A DNA stretch of 64,000 nt from assembly GCA_003482455.1 (NCBI GenBank), contig DMYW01000021.1, forward strand, positions 4,696 through 68,695, read 5' to 3'. The stretch comes from Rheinheimera sp. GTDB taxonomy: Bacteria; Pseudomonadota; Gammaproteobacteria; Enterobacterales; Alteromonadaceae. Under the pieces are notes generated by a model. The model was not told the origin of the DNA. It was given only the letters and a program-made list of their open reading frames with translations, and searched no databases. Below, piece by piece: positions 26,138 to 35,224 of the stretch; position 1 is the first letter of the stretch, and each line of letters starts with the position of its first letter. The translations under genes were made by a program, and so were the position numbers.

Positions 26138-26508
26138 TTATAATATTTCCTCCTCGCTAATCGGAACATTTAAAGAATTCAGATTGAACATCTAGCATTT
26201 AATTCGCCACAGTATCTAGAAAAACCCTGCATAGACATACACCGCGATTATTGCGTGGACCCCACTGCACCAACATTAACATCTAAGAAACACGAATAAA
26301 ACCCTCGTCCTGCACAGACCTAGAGCTGCAATACCTCAACGCAGAACTAGGCCCGACAAGCCATGTAGCGCACCGGTGCATGTCTTGGGATTTCGATCTG
26401 AACAGTTTATCGCCGGCAGGGACACCGCCATTCGCAAGCGCGTGAATCTAGCTATCGGCTCGAGGTAATCATGCCCCCAGAGGCGCGTGGCGCCTCGTGG
26501 CGGTGGGG
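26138..26508. other. non-coding gap after the AT-rich island
   Basis: About 370 bases between two minus-strand genes, AT-rich at the right of the island (to about 26240), then of normal composition. A short AGGCGC/GCGCCT hairpin lies near 26481-26495, just after the LacI gene stop, and may terminate it weakly. No gene seen. Confidence 0.35.
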
Positions 26509-27510
26509 TTAGATGTGGGCTTTGGCGGAGTCGCGGGTGACTAAATCGGGGTTGAAGACGTTGTCGACGTGGGTGGCTTCGTCTTGGTAGACGTGGCGCA
26601 GTACCCAGAGGGCGGCCATTTTACCCATTTCGTGGATGGGGTTGTTGACGGTGGTCAGTTTTGGCGAGATGTATTTGGCAAACGGCACGTTGTCGTAGCC
26701 GACAAACGACAAATCGTCGGGGATGCGCATGCCTTTGGCCAGGCAGACGGAAATGGCGCCTGAGGCCATTTGGTCGTTGGCGCAGACCACGGCGCTAAAC
26801 GGCAAGCCGGTGCCAAATAGCGCCAACATGCCAATTTCACCGCTGGCTTCTTTGTAGTCACCTTCGACACACAAACGAGCGTCAAATGTTACGCCAGCTT
26901 CGGCCAGCGCGCGGCGGTGGCCTTCGAGGCGCTCGGCGGCGTCGTGTTTGTATCGTGGGCCTGAAATATACGCGATGTCGCGATGGCCTAAGTCCAACAA
27001 ATGCCGCGTGGCCAAATAGCCACCAACTTCGTTGTTTAAATAGATGCAGCAGTGTTCGATGTCTTTGATGTAGCGGTTGATCAGCACAATCGGCATTGAG
27101 CCTTGCGACAACTTCACCAGATAGTCGTCGCTGACGGCTTCCACGTCGAGGATCAAGGCGTCACAGCCGCGGCTAATCAAAAACTCCACGCTTTCTTGCT
27201 CCATCGCCGCGTCACTGTGGCCGACCGCGATGATCACGTGTTTGTTGTGCGCCCGCAGCGCCGCTTCAATTTCCACCATCATAGGGCCGTAATACGGACC
27301 ATCTAATTGCGACACCAACACGCCCACGCTATTGGACACATTGGACGCCAGCGACTGCGCAATCGTATTGGGCCGGTAATCCAGCTCGGCCATCGCCGCC
27401 AACACTTTTTGTTTGGTCTTTTCGCTGACATTGCTGTTTTTATTGATGACCCGCGACACAGTGGCCAGCGAAACGCCGGCGCGCTGTGACACGTCATAGA
27501 TGGTTGCCAT
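26509..27510 (-). CDS. LacI-family transcriptional regulator of beta-glucoside use
   Basis: A 333-aa repressor. The first 24 residues are the LacI helix-turn-helix (IYDVSQRAGVSLATVSRVIN), followed by a hinge (NTIAQSLASNVSN) and a periplasmic-binding-protein-like sugar domain. It is the last gene of the minus-strand run GH1, MFS, LacI, so it sits with beta-glucoside genes. Palindromes of the form TGTAAGCGCTTTCA, a typical LacI-family operator, occur upstream of GH1, the TonB receptor, GH3 and GH16 in this window. It is therefore the likely common regulator, released by a glucoside or glucose derivative. Confidence 0.87.
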   Translation of the reverse strand: MATIYDVSQRAGVSLATVSRVINKNSNVSEKTKQKVLAAMAELDYRPNTIAQSLASNVSNSVGVLVSQLDGPYYGPMMVEIEAALRAHNKHVIIAVGHSDAAMEQESVEFLISRGCDALILDVEAVSDDYLVKLSQGSMPIVLINRYIKDIEHCCIYLNNEVGGYLATRHLLDLGHRDIAYISGPRYKHDAAERLEGHRRALAEAGVTFDARLCVEGDYKEASGEIGMLALFGTGLPFSAVVCANDQMASGAISVCLAKGMRIPDDLSFVGYDNVPFAKYISPKLTTVNNPIHEMGKMAALWVLRHVYQDEATHVDNVFNPDLVTRDSAKAHI

Positions 27511-27564
27511 AACGCCTGAACTCGTGCAAAAAAAAGCTAATAAAAAACCATACTATCAGCTTTT

Positions 27565-28944
27565 TCAGACAGTTGCTGCACTGCTGTGGTGCACAGTTGT
27601 CGAAGCGCTGTCAGCTGGAGCTTGGGCTTTTAACTCGGCTTGGATGGCCGCCACCTTGTCGTTGGTTAATTGATAGCGACTGATCACCAGCGCCACCATC
27701 ACCGAACCGACCGCTGGGTAGATACAAAACGACAATAAAATGCCTTGTTGTGTTTCAAGCGACTGCGTCTGATCCGCTTGATAGCCGTAATACGCCAACA
27801 ACCAACCAGCCGCCGCACCGCCTAAGGCCAAGCCCATTTTGATAAAGAAAATAATCGACGAATACACCATGCCGGTGCTGCGAATGCCGGTTTTCCATTG
27901 GCCGTAATCCACCACATCGGCCATCTTGGCCCACAGCAGCGGCGTGGCGGCATTAAAGAAGAAGTTCCACAACATAAACAGCACATAGGCCGCCACGAGC
28001 TGATCGCCAGCGACAAAATAAGTCAGCACACACATCAAGGCTGCCAGCAACTGCAGGCCAATATACGCACGAACTTTTTCGACTTTATGCGCTAATGGCT
28101 GGGCCAACATACAACCCAAAATGCTGCCGACCACACCAAAGGTGATAAAGGAGGTAATGCTATCTGGTTGATTTAAATAATATTTGACGTAATAAATCGC
28201 CAGCGTGTTTTTCAAAACCGAGCCGGTTAATAAGAAGATGGCCGCCAGCGCTAAAATGCGCCATTGATCGTTACGCCACAGCGCTTTGAGGTCATCGATA
28301 AAGCCGCTGGATTGTTCTGGCGGCGGGGCGATGCGCTCTTTGGTGTGAGCAAAACACCACAAAAACATCGCAACGCCTGCCACACTCATCGCGGCAATCG
28401 TCAATTGATAGCCTTTGGCTTTGTCACCTTGGCCAAAAAACTCCACCAACGGCAGGGTCAAGGCTGACACCATCAAGCCACCTAACATGGCAAACACAAA
28501 GCGGTAGGATTGCACCGACACCCGCTCTTTGGCATCGGCGGTTAACACGCCGCCCAACGCGCAATACGGAATGTTGATGGCGGTGTAGACCATCATCAAC
28601 AAGGTGTAAGTGATAAAGGCGTACCATTCTTTGCCACTTTGATCAAAATCCGGGGTGGTAAAGGCGGCCACCGACATCAAGCCAAACGGCAAGGCGAACC
28701 ACAGCAGATAAGGCCGGAACTTGCCGTATTTGGTGTTGGTTCGGTCGGCAATGGCGCCCATGATCGGATCTGTGATGGCGTCAATCACCCGCACCGCTAA
28801 AAACATGGTGCCGACAAAGGCGGGCGAAATGCCATAAATGTCGGTGTAAAAGAAGGTTAAAAACAGCATCACGGTTTGAAATACAATGTTGCTGGCTGTA
28901 TCGCCAAGACCGTACGCGATCTTCTCGCTGGCACTGACCCGCAT
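27565..28944 (-). CDS. GPH-family (MFS) sugar:cation symporter
   Basis: A 459-aa, 12-helix transporter from the ATG at 28944 (GGGGAG seven bases upstream). The N-terminal IAYGLGDTASN and the following DAITDPIMGAIADRT with a later ADVVDYGQWKTG are signatures of the glycoside-pentoside-hexuronide:cation symporters. It probably imports glucose, cellobiose/laminaribiose or a related disaccharide, because it lies between GH1 and the LacI regulator. It sits in the inner membrane. A degenerate operator-like TCAAAGCGCTGGCA (29040-29053) is upstream. Confidence 0.87.
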   Translation of the reverse strand: MRVSASEKIAYGLGDTASNIVFQTVMLFLTFFYTDIYGISPAFVGTMFLAVRVIDAITDPIMGAIADRTNTKYGKFRPYLLWFALPFGLMSVAAFTTPDFDQSGKEWYAFITYTLLMMVYTAINIPYCALGGVLTADAKERVSVQSYRFVFAMLGGLMVSALTLPLVEFFGQGDKAKGYQLTIAAMSVAGVAMFLWCFAHTKERIAPPPEQSSGFIDDLKALWRNDQWRILALAAIFLLTGSVLKNTLAIYYVKYYLNQPDSITSFITFGVVGSILGCMLAQPLAHKVEKVRAYIGLQLLAALMCVLTYFVAGDQLVAAYVLFMLWNFFFNAATPLLWAKMADVVDYGQWKTGIRSTGMVYSSIIFFIKMGLALGGAAAGWLLAYYGYQADQTQSLETQQGILLSFCIYPAVGSVMVALVISRYQLTNDKVAAIQAELKAQAPADSASTTVHHSSAATV

Positions 28945-29162
28945 ACTCACTCCCCTGTCTGGCGTTGCCGCCATGCTTATGTTGTTGTAATTAGTTTTTG
29001 TAAATAGTTGATGTTGTTGATTTTTATTGTTTGTCTAAATCAAAGCGCTGGCAAGGGATCTTTATCCATGACCAGCGGCTTTTGTGACGGCGGCGCAGCG
29101 CATAGGTGACGCCGCTGAATTTAAGTTAGTTCGCCGCGCTGCTTGCGCTGCACCGAAGCTAA

Positions 29163-30509
29163 TTAGCCCCGGCGTTGCTGTTGCAGCGCCTGAAAGGCCA
29201 ACGCACTGAATTTTTTGATACGTTGTTGCGATTGGTAATCGACATAGACAATACCAAAGCGCTTTAAGTAGCCTTCCGCCCATTCGAAGTTGTCCATCAA
29301 ACTCCAAGCAAAATAACCGTGCACGACTACGCCTTGCGCCATCGCCGCTTGCAGCGCGTCTAAATGTGCTTGGTAATAGGCGACACGATCGGTGTCAGCC
29401 ACTTGCGGCTGGCCTCTCGCATCGAGGGTGACCTTATCTGCCATCGCCGCGCCGTTTTCAGTAATGTAGATGGGTGGCAATGGGTAACGCGTGTGCAAAT
29501 CGACCAACAAGGCGCGAAACGCGTCCGGGTAAATTTCCCAGCCGATATCGGTTTTGGGTGCATTGCTTTGGTCAACCACCGCAAAGCCGCTTGGATCAGC
29601 GCGGTACACAGTGCGGGTGTAGAAATTGACCCCAAGGTAATCAATTGGTTGGCTGATGATGGCAAAGTCGCCTTCTTCAATCACCGGCATCGCGTCGGCC
29701 GGCAAATAGTCACCGACCTCTGGGTAGCGGCGGTTAAACAGCGGCTCTATGTACCACAAGTTAAAGTAGTTATTGGCAATGTCGGCGGCGCGCACATCGG
29801 CGGCGTCTGCGCTTGCTGGGTAGGCTGGCGTGAAATTCAGCACTATGCCGTGTTTTGCGGCCGGCACGTTGGCGCGCATCAAGGGCAGCGCCAGACCATG
29901 CGCTAACAGGATATGGTGCGCCGCTTGCCTTCCCATCGCTTGGCTCTTTTTGCCGGGCGCATGAATGCCAATTTCGTAGCCTAAATAAGAGCTACAAAAC
30001 GGCTCGTTGAAGGTAGCGTACGCATCGACGCGGTTGCCCAGCGCTTTGGTGATCAGGTCCGCATAACGGGCAAATTCATAAGCGGTTTGCCGGTTCACCC
30101 AGCCGCCTTGGTCTTCCAGCCACTGCGGCAAGTCCCAATGGTACAAGGTGACAAAAGTTTGGATACCGCGGGCTTTTAACGTGTCTAGCAACTCGATATA
30201 AAACTGCACGCCTTGCGCATCCAGCTCGCCAGACGGCAACATCACGCGCGGCCACGAGATCGACAGCCGGTACGCATCGACCTTTAACTCGGCAAGCAAT
30301 TGCACGTCGTCTTGCCAGCGCTGTAGATGGTCGCAGGCTACATCGCCGTTGCTGCCATCGCGAATAGCGCCGGGCGTGGCACAAAAAGTATCCCAAATAC
30401 AGGCGCGACGCGATGCTCGGCCTCCTTCGATTTGGAATGACGCCGTCGCAGCCCCAAAAATAAAGCTGGGCTTGAGCAGTGGCGAATCGCTGGCAAAGTT
30501 AAATTTCAT
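29163..30509 (-). CDS. bglA: GH1 beta-glucosidase, cytoplasmic
   Basis: A 448-aa glycoside hydrolase family 1 enzyme without a signal peptide. The acid/base Glu169 is in TFNEPF and the nucleophile Glu351 in ITENGAA, both at family positions. The length is normal. It hydrolyses beta-glucosides such as cellobiose or laminaribiose to glucose in the cytoplasm after transport by the adjacent symporter. The ATG at 30509 has AGGAAA upstream. A LacI-type operator (30720-30733) lies about 210 bases upstream, so it probably has its own promoter, repressed by the LacI protein encoded two genes downstream. Confidence 0.92.
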   Translation of the reverse strand: MKFNFASDSPLLKPSFIFGAATASFQIEGGRASRRACIWDTFCATPGAIRDGSNGDVACDHLQRWQDDVQLLAELKVDAYRLSISWPRVMLPSGELDAQGVQFYIELLDTLKARGIQTFVTLYHWDLPQWLEDQGGWVNRQTAYEFARYADLITKALGNRVDAYATFNEPFCSSYLGYEIGIHAPGKKSQAMGRQAAHHILLAHGLALPLMRANVPAAKHGIVLNFTPAYPASADAADVRAADIANNYFNLWYIEPLFNRRYPEVGDYLPADAMPVIEEGDFAIISQPIDYLGVNFYTRTVYRADPSGFAVVDQSNAPKTDIGWEIYPDAFRALLVDLHTRYPLPPIYITENGAAMADKVTLDARGQPQVADTDRVAYYQAHLDALQAAMAQGVVVHGYFAWSLMDNFEWAEGYLKRFGIVYVDYQSQQRIKKFSALAFQALQQQRRG

Positions 30510-30719
30510 GGTCTTTCCTGTCTCCAACAACCACGTGTTCGTGGCTTTTTGTTCTGGCAGCTGTGCTGCTTTATTCGCTTGCCATCAACGGCTGAACTGC
30601 CGCGGCGTGGCCGGTGCAGTTCCAAGGATCGGTCACCCTTGGCCAAGATCCGCGGCGGGCTTGTCTGCGTGGTGGCCATCTGGCCGCGACGACGCCGCAA
30701 ATACTGGGCAAACTATTAA

Positions 30720-30733
30720 TGTAAGCGCTTTCA
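30720..30733. promoter_or_regulatory. LacI-type operator upstream of GH1
   Basis: TGTAAGCGCTTTCA, a near-palindrome centred on AAGCGCTT, between the DUF6445 gene and GH1. It is identical to the site before TonB receptor 1. Confidence 0.75.
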
Positions 30734-30764
30734 ATATAACATAAAAAAACAGCGGCGCTAGTGT

Positions 30765-31613
30765 CTATGCACTGTCCGCGTGCCATTCGAAAAATAAATT
30801 TGCCGTCAGGCGGCCAAGTGCCGGTTCGGCTTGAATATCCTGCGCCAACACTTCGGCGGCATGTAATAACGCGCCTGGGTACACCAGCAAGCGGTTTTGC
30901 TGGTACTGCACTTTTTGCAGCACTTGATACTGCGCACCAGGCTGTAGCTGCATACTCGCGCTTGGGTAACCGTCCGGCACGCCGTGGCGGGTTAAAAAGT
31001 CTTGGCAGGCGGCCAAATAACGCGGCTCCGTTGTTTCGGTTAATCGCTCTAAGCCGGTCGGCAAATGCTGATAAAACGCCGTGCCGCCGTGCACGCCTGG
31101 CGCCAGATAATGCACCAGCGCTAATTTGTGCACGGACACCGAATCGACGTGCGGCAAGCGCTGCAACAGATCTAACGCGGCAGGATCTGTGGTGATCAAC
31201 GAATACACAGCTTGTTGCAGCTCTAACTTTAGCGGTGCTGGCGCATTTGACTGTGCAGCTGAGCCGGCATGCCCCAGTGCAAACACCAACTGACTGACCA
31301 GCGGCACCAGCGCCTGCAACAGCGGTTGGTAATAGCTAGCTGGCAGCGCCGCCCGAATCCCCGGATACCAAGCATCAGCGCGGCGAAAGGCTTGGCTAGA
31401 TGCATGGGCGCACCAGGCGCCGATGTCGATCACGGCGTCATCAATCACCAACAGCGGCGTGCGGCTTTTACCAATATGGAAAAACCGCACCCGCGCCTGC
31501 GGGTTTAGTTGCAGCTGCGGCGCTGGGGGTTGTTCCAGCTGCGGCGTTTGGCTTGCCTGCCGGCTTTCCCGCTGGCTTGCTGGCGTGCTTGGCACTTGCT
31601 CGTGTAGCACCAC
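30765..31613 (-). CDS. DUF6445 family protein
   Basis: A 282-aa protein, possibly starting later than the GTG at 31613 because the first 30 residues are Ser/Gln/Pro-rich. The body begins at LNPQARVRFFHIGKSRTPLLVIDD, typical of DUF6445, which travels with halogenase, SapC and cupin genes. An iron/2-oxoglutarate oxygenase-like fold is plausible: His in VSVHKLALVHYLAPGVHGG and Asp nearby, but it is not proven. It is next to the halogenase stop without a gap. Function unknown; probably cytoplasmic. Confidence 0.65.
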   Translation of the reverse strand: MVLHEQVPSTPASQRESRQASQTPQLEQPPAPQLQLNPQARVRFFHIGKSRTPLLVIDDAVIDIGAWCAHASSQAFRRADAWYPGIRAALPASYYQPLLQALVPLVSQLVFALGHAGSAAQSNAPAPLKLELQQAVYSLITTDPAALDLLQRLPHVDSVSVHKLALVHYLAPGVHGGTAFYQHLPTGLERLTETTEPRYLAACQDFLTRHGVPDGYPSASMQLQPGAQYQVLQKVQYQQNRLLVYPGALLHAAEVLAQDIQAEPALGRLTANLFFEWHADSA

Positions 31614-33191
31614 TTAGCCCGCCGACATACTGGATTTAATCATCGGCATGGCTTTCAGCACATCTGAACCACTGACAGCGCTTGGCGGCTCTTTGTCCAC
31701 TTTGGTGGCGGCGTAATGGCGTAAAAAGTCGGTGTGCGCCGGCCAGTTTTGCACATGGCGTAACACGCCTTGGCGGATGTTTTGTAAAAAGCTCGCCAGC
31801 TCGTCAGGCGACATCTGATCGACGATCGGGTGATACCGCTTTGGCGTGATGCCCTGCCCTAACATCACTTGGATCCACGAACTTTCGCCAAACAGCTCTT
31901 GCGCGAACTTGTACACCTTGCCACTTTCGCCAAACATCTCAATACGATGGCTCAGTGATTCAGGCACCTCCATCGCGGCGCAGTGGCGCCAAAACGGCGT
32001 GTCACGACGTTCAGTTACCTTGTAGTGCAAGATGATAAAGTCGCGAATATTATGCATTTCAATCATGGTCTGGTGATTGAACTCGTCGATGTCGGCGTTG
32101 ACCAAATCAGGCCCAGACGGCATCAACTGCAACAGCCGAATAATACTGCGCTGAATTAAATGGATACTGGTCGATTCGAGCGGCTCTAAGAAACCACTGG
32201 ATAAGCCAATCGCCACGCAGTTTTTGTTCCAATGTTTGCGCCTTGTGCCGGTGCGGAATTTAATCACTCGTGGCTCGTTAATGAGCTCACCGCTGATGTT
32301 GGCTTTAAGCAGTTCAATCGCGTCGGCGTCAGATAAAAATTTGCTAGAAAACACCAAGCCGTTACCGACGCGAGTTTGCAGCGGAATTCGCCACTGCCAG
32401 CCGGCGCCATGGGCAATTGAGCGGGTGTAAGGCACCAGCGCTTGGGTTTGGGTGGTTTGCACGGCGATGGCGCTGTCGCACGGCAGATAATGAGTCCAAT
32501 CGTCAAACCCGGTCAGCAGCGTTTGTTCAATCAGTAGCGCTTTAAAGCCGGTGCAATCGATAAACAAATCGCCTTCGAGCAGCATGCCGTTATCCAGCTG
32601 CAAGGCTTTGATATAACCCGCTTTGTCGCCAGCTTGTTCATCCCATTGCTGCACCTGCGTGATCATACCTTCTAGGCGCTTGACGCCGTGTTGCTCGGCA
32701 AAGCTGCGCAAGAATTTGGCGTACAAGGTGGCGTCCAAATGATAGGCATGGTTTTGATCTTGATTCGGCAGTACGGCAAAACGCCCGGCGCGCGCCGCTA
32801 AATGCTCGGGGCAATAATCGCCGATGTCGCTCGCCAGCCCTTGCTGCATGCCTTTGAGCCAAAAATGCTGAAAACCACAGGCCCAGCAGTCTTTGCCCAA
32901 AAAGCCAAACGAGTGCAAATAGTCTTTGCCAACATCGCGCCAGTTTTCAAACATGATGCCGAGTTTGAAGGTGGCGTTGGTGGCGGCCATCACGTCGGTT
33001 TCTTGCAGGCCGAGTAACCGGTGGTACAAATGCAAGGTAGGAATGGTGGCTTCGCCAACCCCAACGGTGCCAATCAGATCTGATTCAATCAGCGTGATAT
33101 CGAGGTTTTTACCTAAAAGTTTGCCAAGGGCGGCGGCTGTCATCCAGCCGGCGGTACCGCCCCCAGCAATAACGACTTTGAGTTTGTTCAT
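31614..33191 (-). CDS. flavin-dependent tryptophan halogenase-like protein (first copy)
   Basis: A 525-aa protein with an N-terminal FAD motif (GGGTAGWMTAA, residues 10-20). The chain carries the features of flavin halogenases: Lys76 at the position of the catalytic Lys (ATFKLGIMFENW), GVGEATIP, and WQWRIP at 265-270, matching the WxWxIP signature. Such proteins halogenate tryptophan, indole or other aromatics with FADH2 and O2. No flavin reductase is adjacent. The context is a beta-glucan locus with TonB receptor, SapC and cupin, so the native substrate is unknown. It is followed directly by DUF6445. Confidence 0.85.
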   Translation of the reverse strand: MNKLKVVIAGGGTAGWMTAAALGKLLGKNLDITLIESDLIGTVGVGEATIPTLHLYHRLLGLQETDVMAATNATFKLGIMFENWRDVGKDYLHSFGFLGKDCWACGFQHFWLKGMQQGLASDIGDYCPEHLAARAGRFAVLPNQDQNHAYHLDATLYAKFLRSFAEQHGVKRLEGMITQVQQWDEQAGDKAGYIKALQLDNGMLLEGDLFIDCTGFKALLIEQTLLTGFDDWTHYLPCDSAIAVQTTQTQALVPYTRSIAHGAGWQWRIPLQTRVGNGLVFSSKFLSDADAIELLKANISGELINEPRVIKFRTGTRRKHWNKNCVAIGLSSGFLEPLESTSIHLIQRSIIRLLQLMPSGPDLVNADIDEFNHQTMIEMHNIRDFIILHYKVTERRDTPFWRHCAAMEVPESLSHRIEMFGESGKVYKFAQELFGESSWIQVMLGQGITPKRYHPIVDQMSPDELASFLQNIRQGVLRHVQNWPAHTDFLRHYAATKVDKEPPSAVSGSDVLKAMPMIKSSMSAG

Positions 33192-33259
33192 CGTTTTTTT
33201 CCTTCTCTCAAAGTGGTCGTGATTGGCGCTGCCAATCGACCAAATTCTGTCACGCCAAC

Positions 33260-34306
33260 CTAGCGCTGCAACTTGGCGGTTAAGTCCGCCCGCAGCGCCC
33301 GCGCCAACGGCTCAGGCAGTGGTAATTCCAACAAGCCCTTGGCACTGTCGGGCAACAAGGCGCCGGCCTGCTCTGGCTCGTCAAACACGTAATAATCAAA
33401 CAAGGCTTTAAACGCCTCGCGCTGCGCTTTGGGCAAACTGCGAATGGACAACACCGCATGCATCAAGGCATTGGTTGGCCGCCCCAAATAAGCGGGCGTG
33501 TCGCGCCACCAATGCGTCAGCAGCAAATTCAAATCATCCAGCGCATCCACTTGATGCCACCACATCGACGGTAAAAACAACGCATCGCCTTGCGCCAAAT
33601 CGGCTTTGACCGCTGCGCGCATCGCTAAGGCAAAGCGCGGAAACTTGGCTAAATCTGGCGCGGCAAAATCAACCAAACTGACATCTTGGCCACCCGGTGC
33701 ATACTGAAACGGCCCTGGGTACAGGTTGGCCACTTGCTCAGGCGGCAACAAGGTAAAACGCCGCCGACCGTATAAGTTACAGGCCAAGTTGGCCGGGAAA
33801 TCCTGATGCGCAGCGATGCGGCTTTGTTGGCCTAACCACAAGCTGGTCAGTGGTTTTAACGCCGCTAAGCCCAGATCTAATTCATCGACTAACGCCGGAA
33901 AATAATGGCCAATTTCGGTTGAGCCCATATACCAGCGCCCGCCGTCGGCCTGTAGCGTCAACAATCGTTTGGCTAAATCGGCAAAGCCGATGCGGCCGCT
34001 TTGAAAGTTAAACGCTTGAAAATCTTCGCGATAAAACACGCGGCCTTGCGTTTCGCTGCTTAAAAAACTGGCGTTGACCAACTGACCGCTACTGGCGCCG
34101 GTTAAATGCGCCAACAGACTTTCAGCGCTTTGGTGCTGCGCCAGCGGCAGATGCGCGGCAAAGCCTTTGAGCAGTAACGGCGTGTCGCGCTCACGTAACT
34201 GCGGCTCGAGCGCCGCCCATGACATGCCGTGCGCATCCAGCGCCTCCACATCAGGCAAAAAACTTTGCCAGTGGTGTTGTTCAGTACCTTGTTGCGTGTC
34301 GGTCAT
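33260..34306 (-). CDS. cupin-like (JmjC-type) domain protein
   Basis: About 348 aa from the ATG at 34306; a longer GTG frame to 34345 is less supported. The cupin_8/JmjC type core shows an HxD metal pair in AAHQDFPANLACNLY, the LPPEQVANLYPGP segment and, later, SMWWHQVDALDD with the third ligand. The fold fits an Fe(II)/2-oxoglutarate oxygenase that hydroxylates a protein or small molecule. It sits between a halogenase and SapC, an arrangement common near TonB receptors in gammaproteobacteria and Caulobacterales. Substrate unknown. Confidence 0.82.
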   Translation of the reverse strand: MTDTQQGTEQHHWQSFLPDVEALDAHGMSWAALEPQLRERDTPLLLKGFAAHLPLAQHQSAESLLAHLTGASSGQLVNASFLSSETQGRVFYREDFQAFNFQSGRIGFADLAKRLLTLQADGGRWYMGSTEIGHYFPALVDELDLGLAALKPLTSLWLGQQSRIAAHQDFPANLACNLYGRRRFTLLPPEQVANLYPGPFQYAPGGQDVSLVDFAAPDLAKFPRFALAMRAAVKADLAQGDALFLPSMWWHQVDALDDLNLLLTHWWRDTPAYLGRPTNALMHAVLSIRSLPKAQREAFKALFDYYVFDEPEQAGALLPDSAKGLLELPLPEPLARALRADLTAKLQR

Positions 34307-34354
34307 GCGTTGCTGCTCTTTGGTTGCCACCGCGTGCGATGGCACACGGGCCTG

Positions 34355-35074
34355 TTATTCAGCGTTTTTTAAATCCAATAAATTGCGCACGCGCGACTGC
34401 GACGCCAGCATCAGATAGATGGCTTGCAAATAGCCTTGCTGGTGCAGCTCCGAGAGTGCCTCGGCGCCTAATTGCGCCAGCGGTTCTTCGGCGATGGTGT
34501 AAAACCCTACCAGCTGATGCGCGGCGCCGTTTTTCAGTTTGATATCAAGAGTCACGCTTTCCAGCAGACCAAACCGCTCCAGTGCACTGATAAAGCGTTG
34601 GTTGTCTTCCATGCCCAGGTGCAAGGTTTCCAGCATGCCCGCCATGTCGGTTAAAAACGGCGATTGACCGCCCATCGGTAAAAACAGCGCTTCGCCATCG
34701 TCTTGGCTAACTCGCGGCGAGGCCAAATCGATATGAATAACCCGCACCCATTGCTCGATGCCGTCATCGACCACACGTTGCAAGCCAATTAAAAAGGGTT
34801 GGCGACGCACCGACAGCGGGTGATACACCTCGTGCCAGCGATTGTGGCGCAAAAACAAGTTTTCGCCGTGGCTAAAGCCAAACATCGCCACCGGCAGCAG
34901 CTGGCCGCTTTGCAAATCTTTGTGGATGAAGAGCGGGAAAAACGCCGCGGCGCTGCGAAACTCCAGCGGAAACGTCGGCGCGAACCACAGGTTATCGCCA
35001 AGTTCAGCGCTGCGGTCGGTTTTTACTTTTAACGTCGCATGCTCGACGGAATTTAATAACACGTGCTGGGTCAT
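34355..35074 (-). CDS. SapC family protein
   Basis: A 239-aa cytoplasmic protein matching the SapC family: LWFAPTFPLEFRSAAAFFPLFIHKD near the N-terminus and a conserved hydrophobic middle (PVAMFGFSHGENLFL). The name comes from a Sap peptide-resistance locus, but members in marine bacteria are consistently near TonB receptors and halogenases, and their role is unknown. AAGGAG lies five bases before the ATG. Its stop is about 50 bases before the cupin start. Confidence 0.82.
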   Translation of the reverse strand: MTQHVLLNSVEHATLKVKTDRSAELGDNLWFAPTFPLEFRSAAAFFPLFIHKDLQSGQLLPVAMFGFSHGENLFLRHNRWHEVYHPLSVRRQPFLIGLQRVVDDGIEQWVRVIHIDLASPRVSQDDGEALFLPMGGQSPFLTDMAGMLETLHLGMEDNQRFISALERFGLLESVTLDIKLKNGAAHQLVGFYTIAEEPLAQLGAEALSELHQQGYLQAIYLMLASQSRVRNLLDLKNAE

Positions 35075-35224
35075 ACCTTGCTCCTTAAGGCCGCGATGCG
35101 GTGGGTTCTTGTTGTTGTGCTGTCACATCACTGCGTTGGCTAATTCGTTTTGTTGATTCGTTTTGCTGTTCATGCGTTTTTTGCGTCATTCTGCTGGCTG
35201 TATTTGCCAGCGCCTACCTAGCCC

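Noticed and set aside
26340..26470. Short frame ending RKRVNLAIGSR near the LacI gene, considered as an integrase or transposase scrap
   Set aside because: Too short and without any recognisable motif.
29364..29906. 180-codon plus-strand frame opposite GH1
   Set aside because: Antisense shadow of the beta-glucosidase without domain features.
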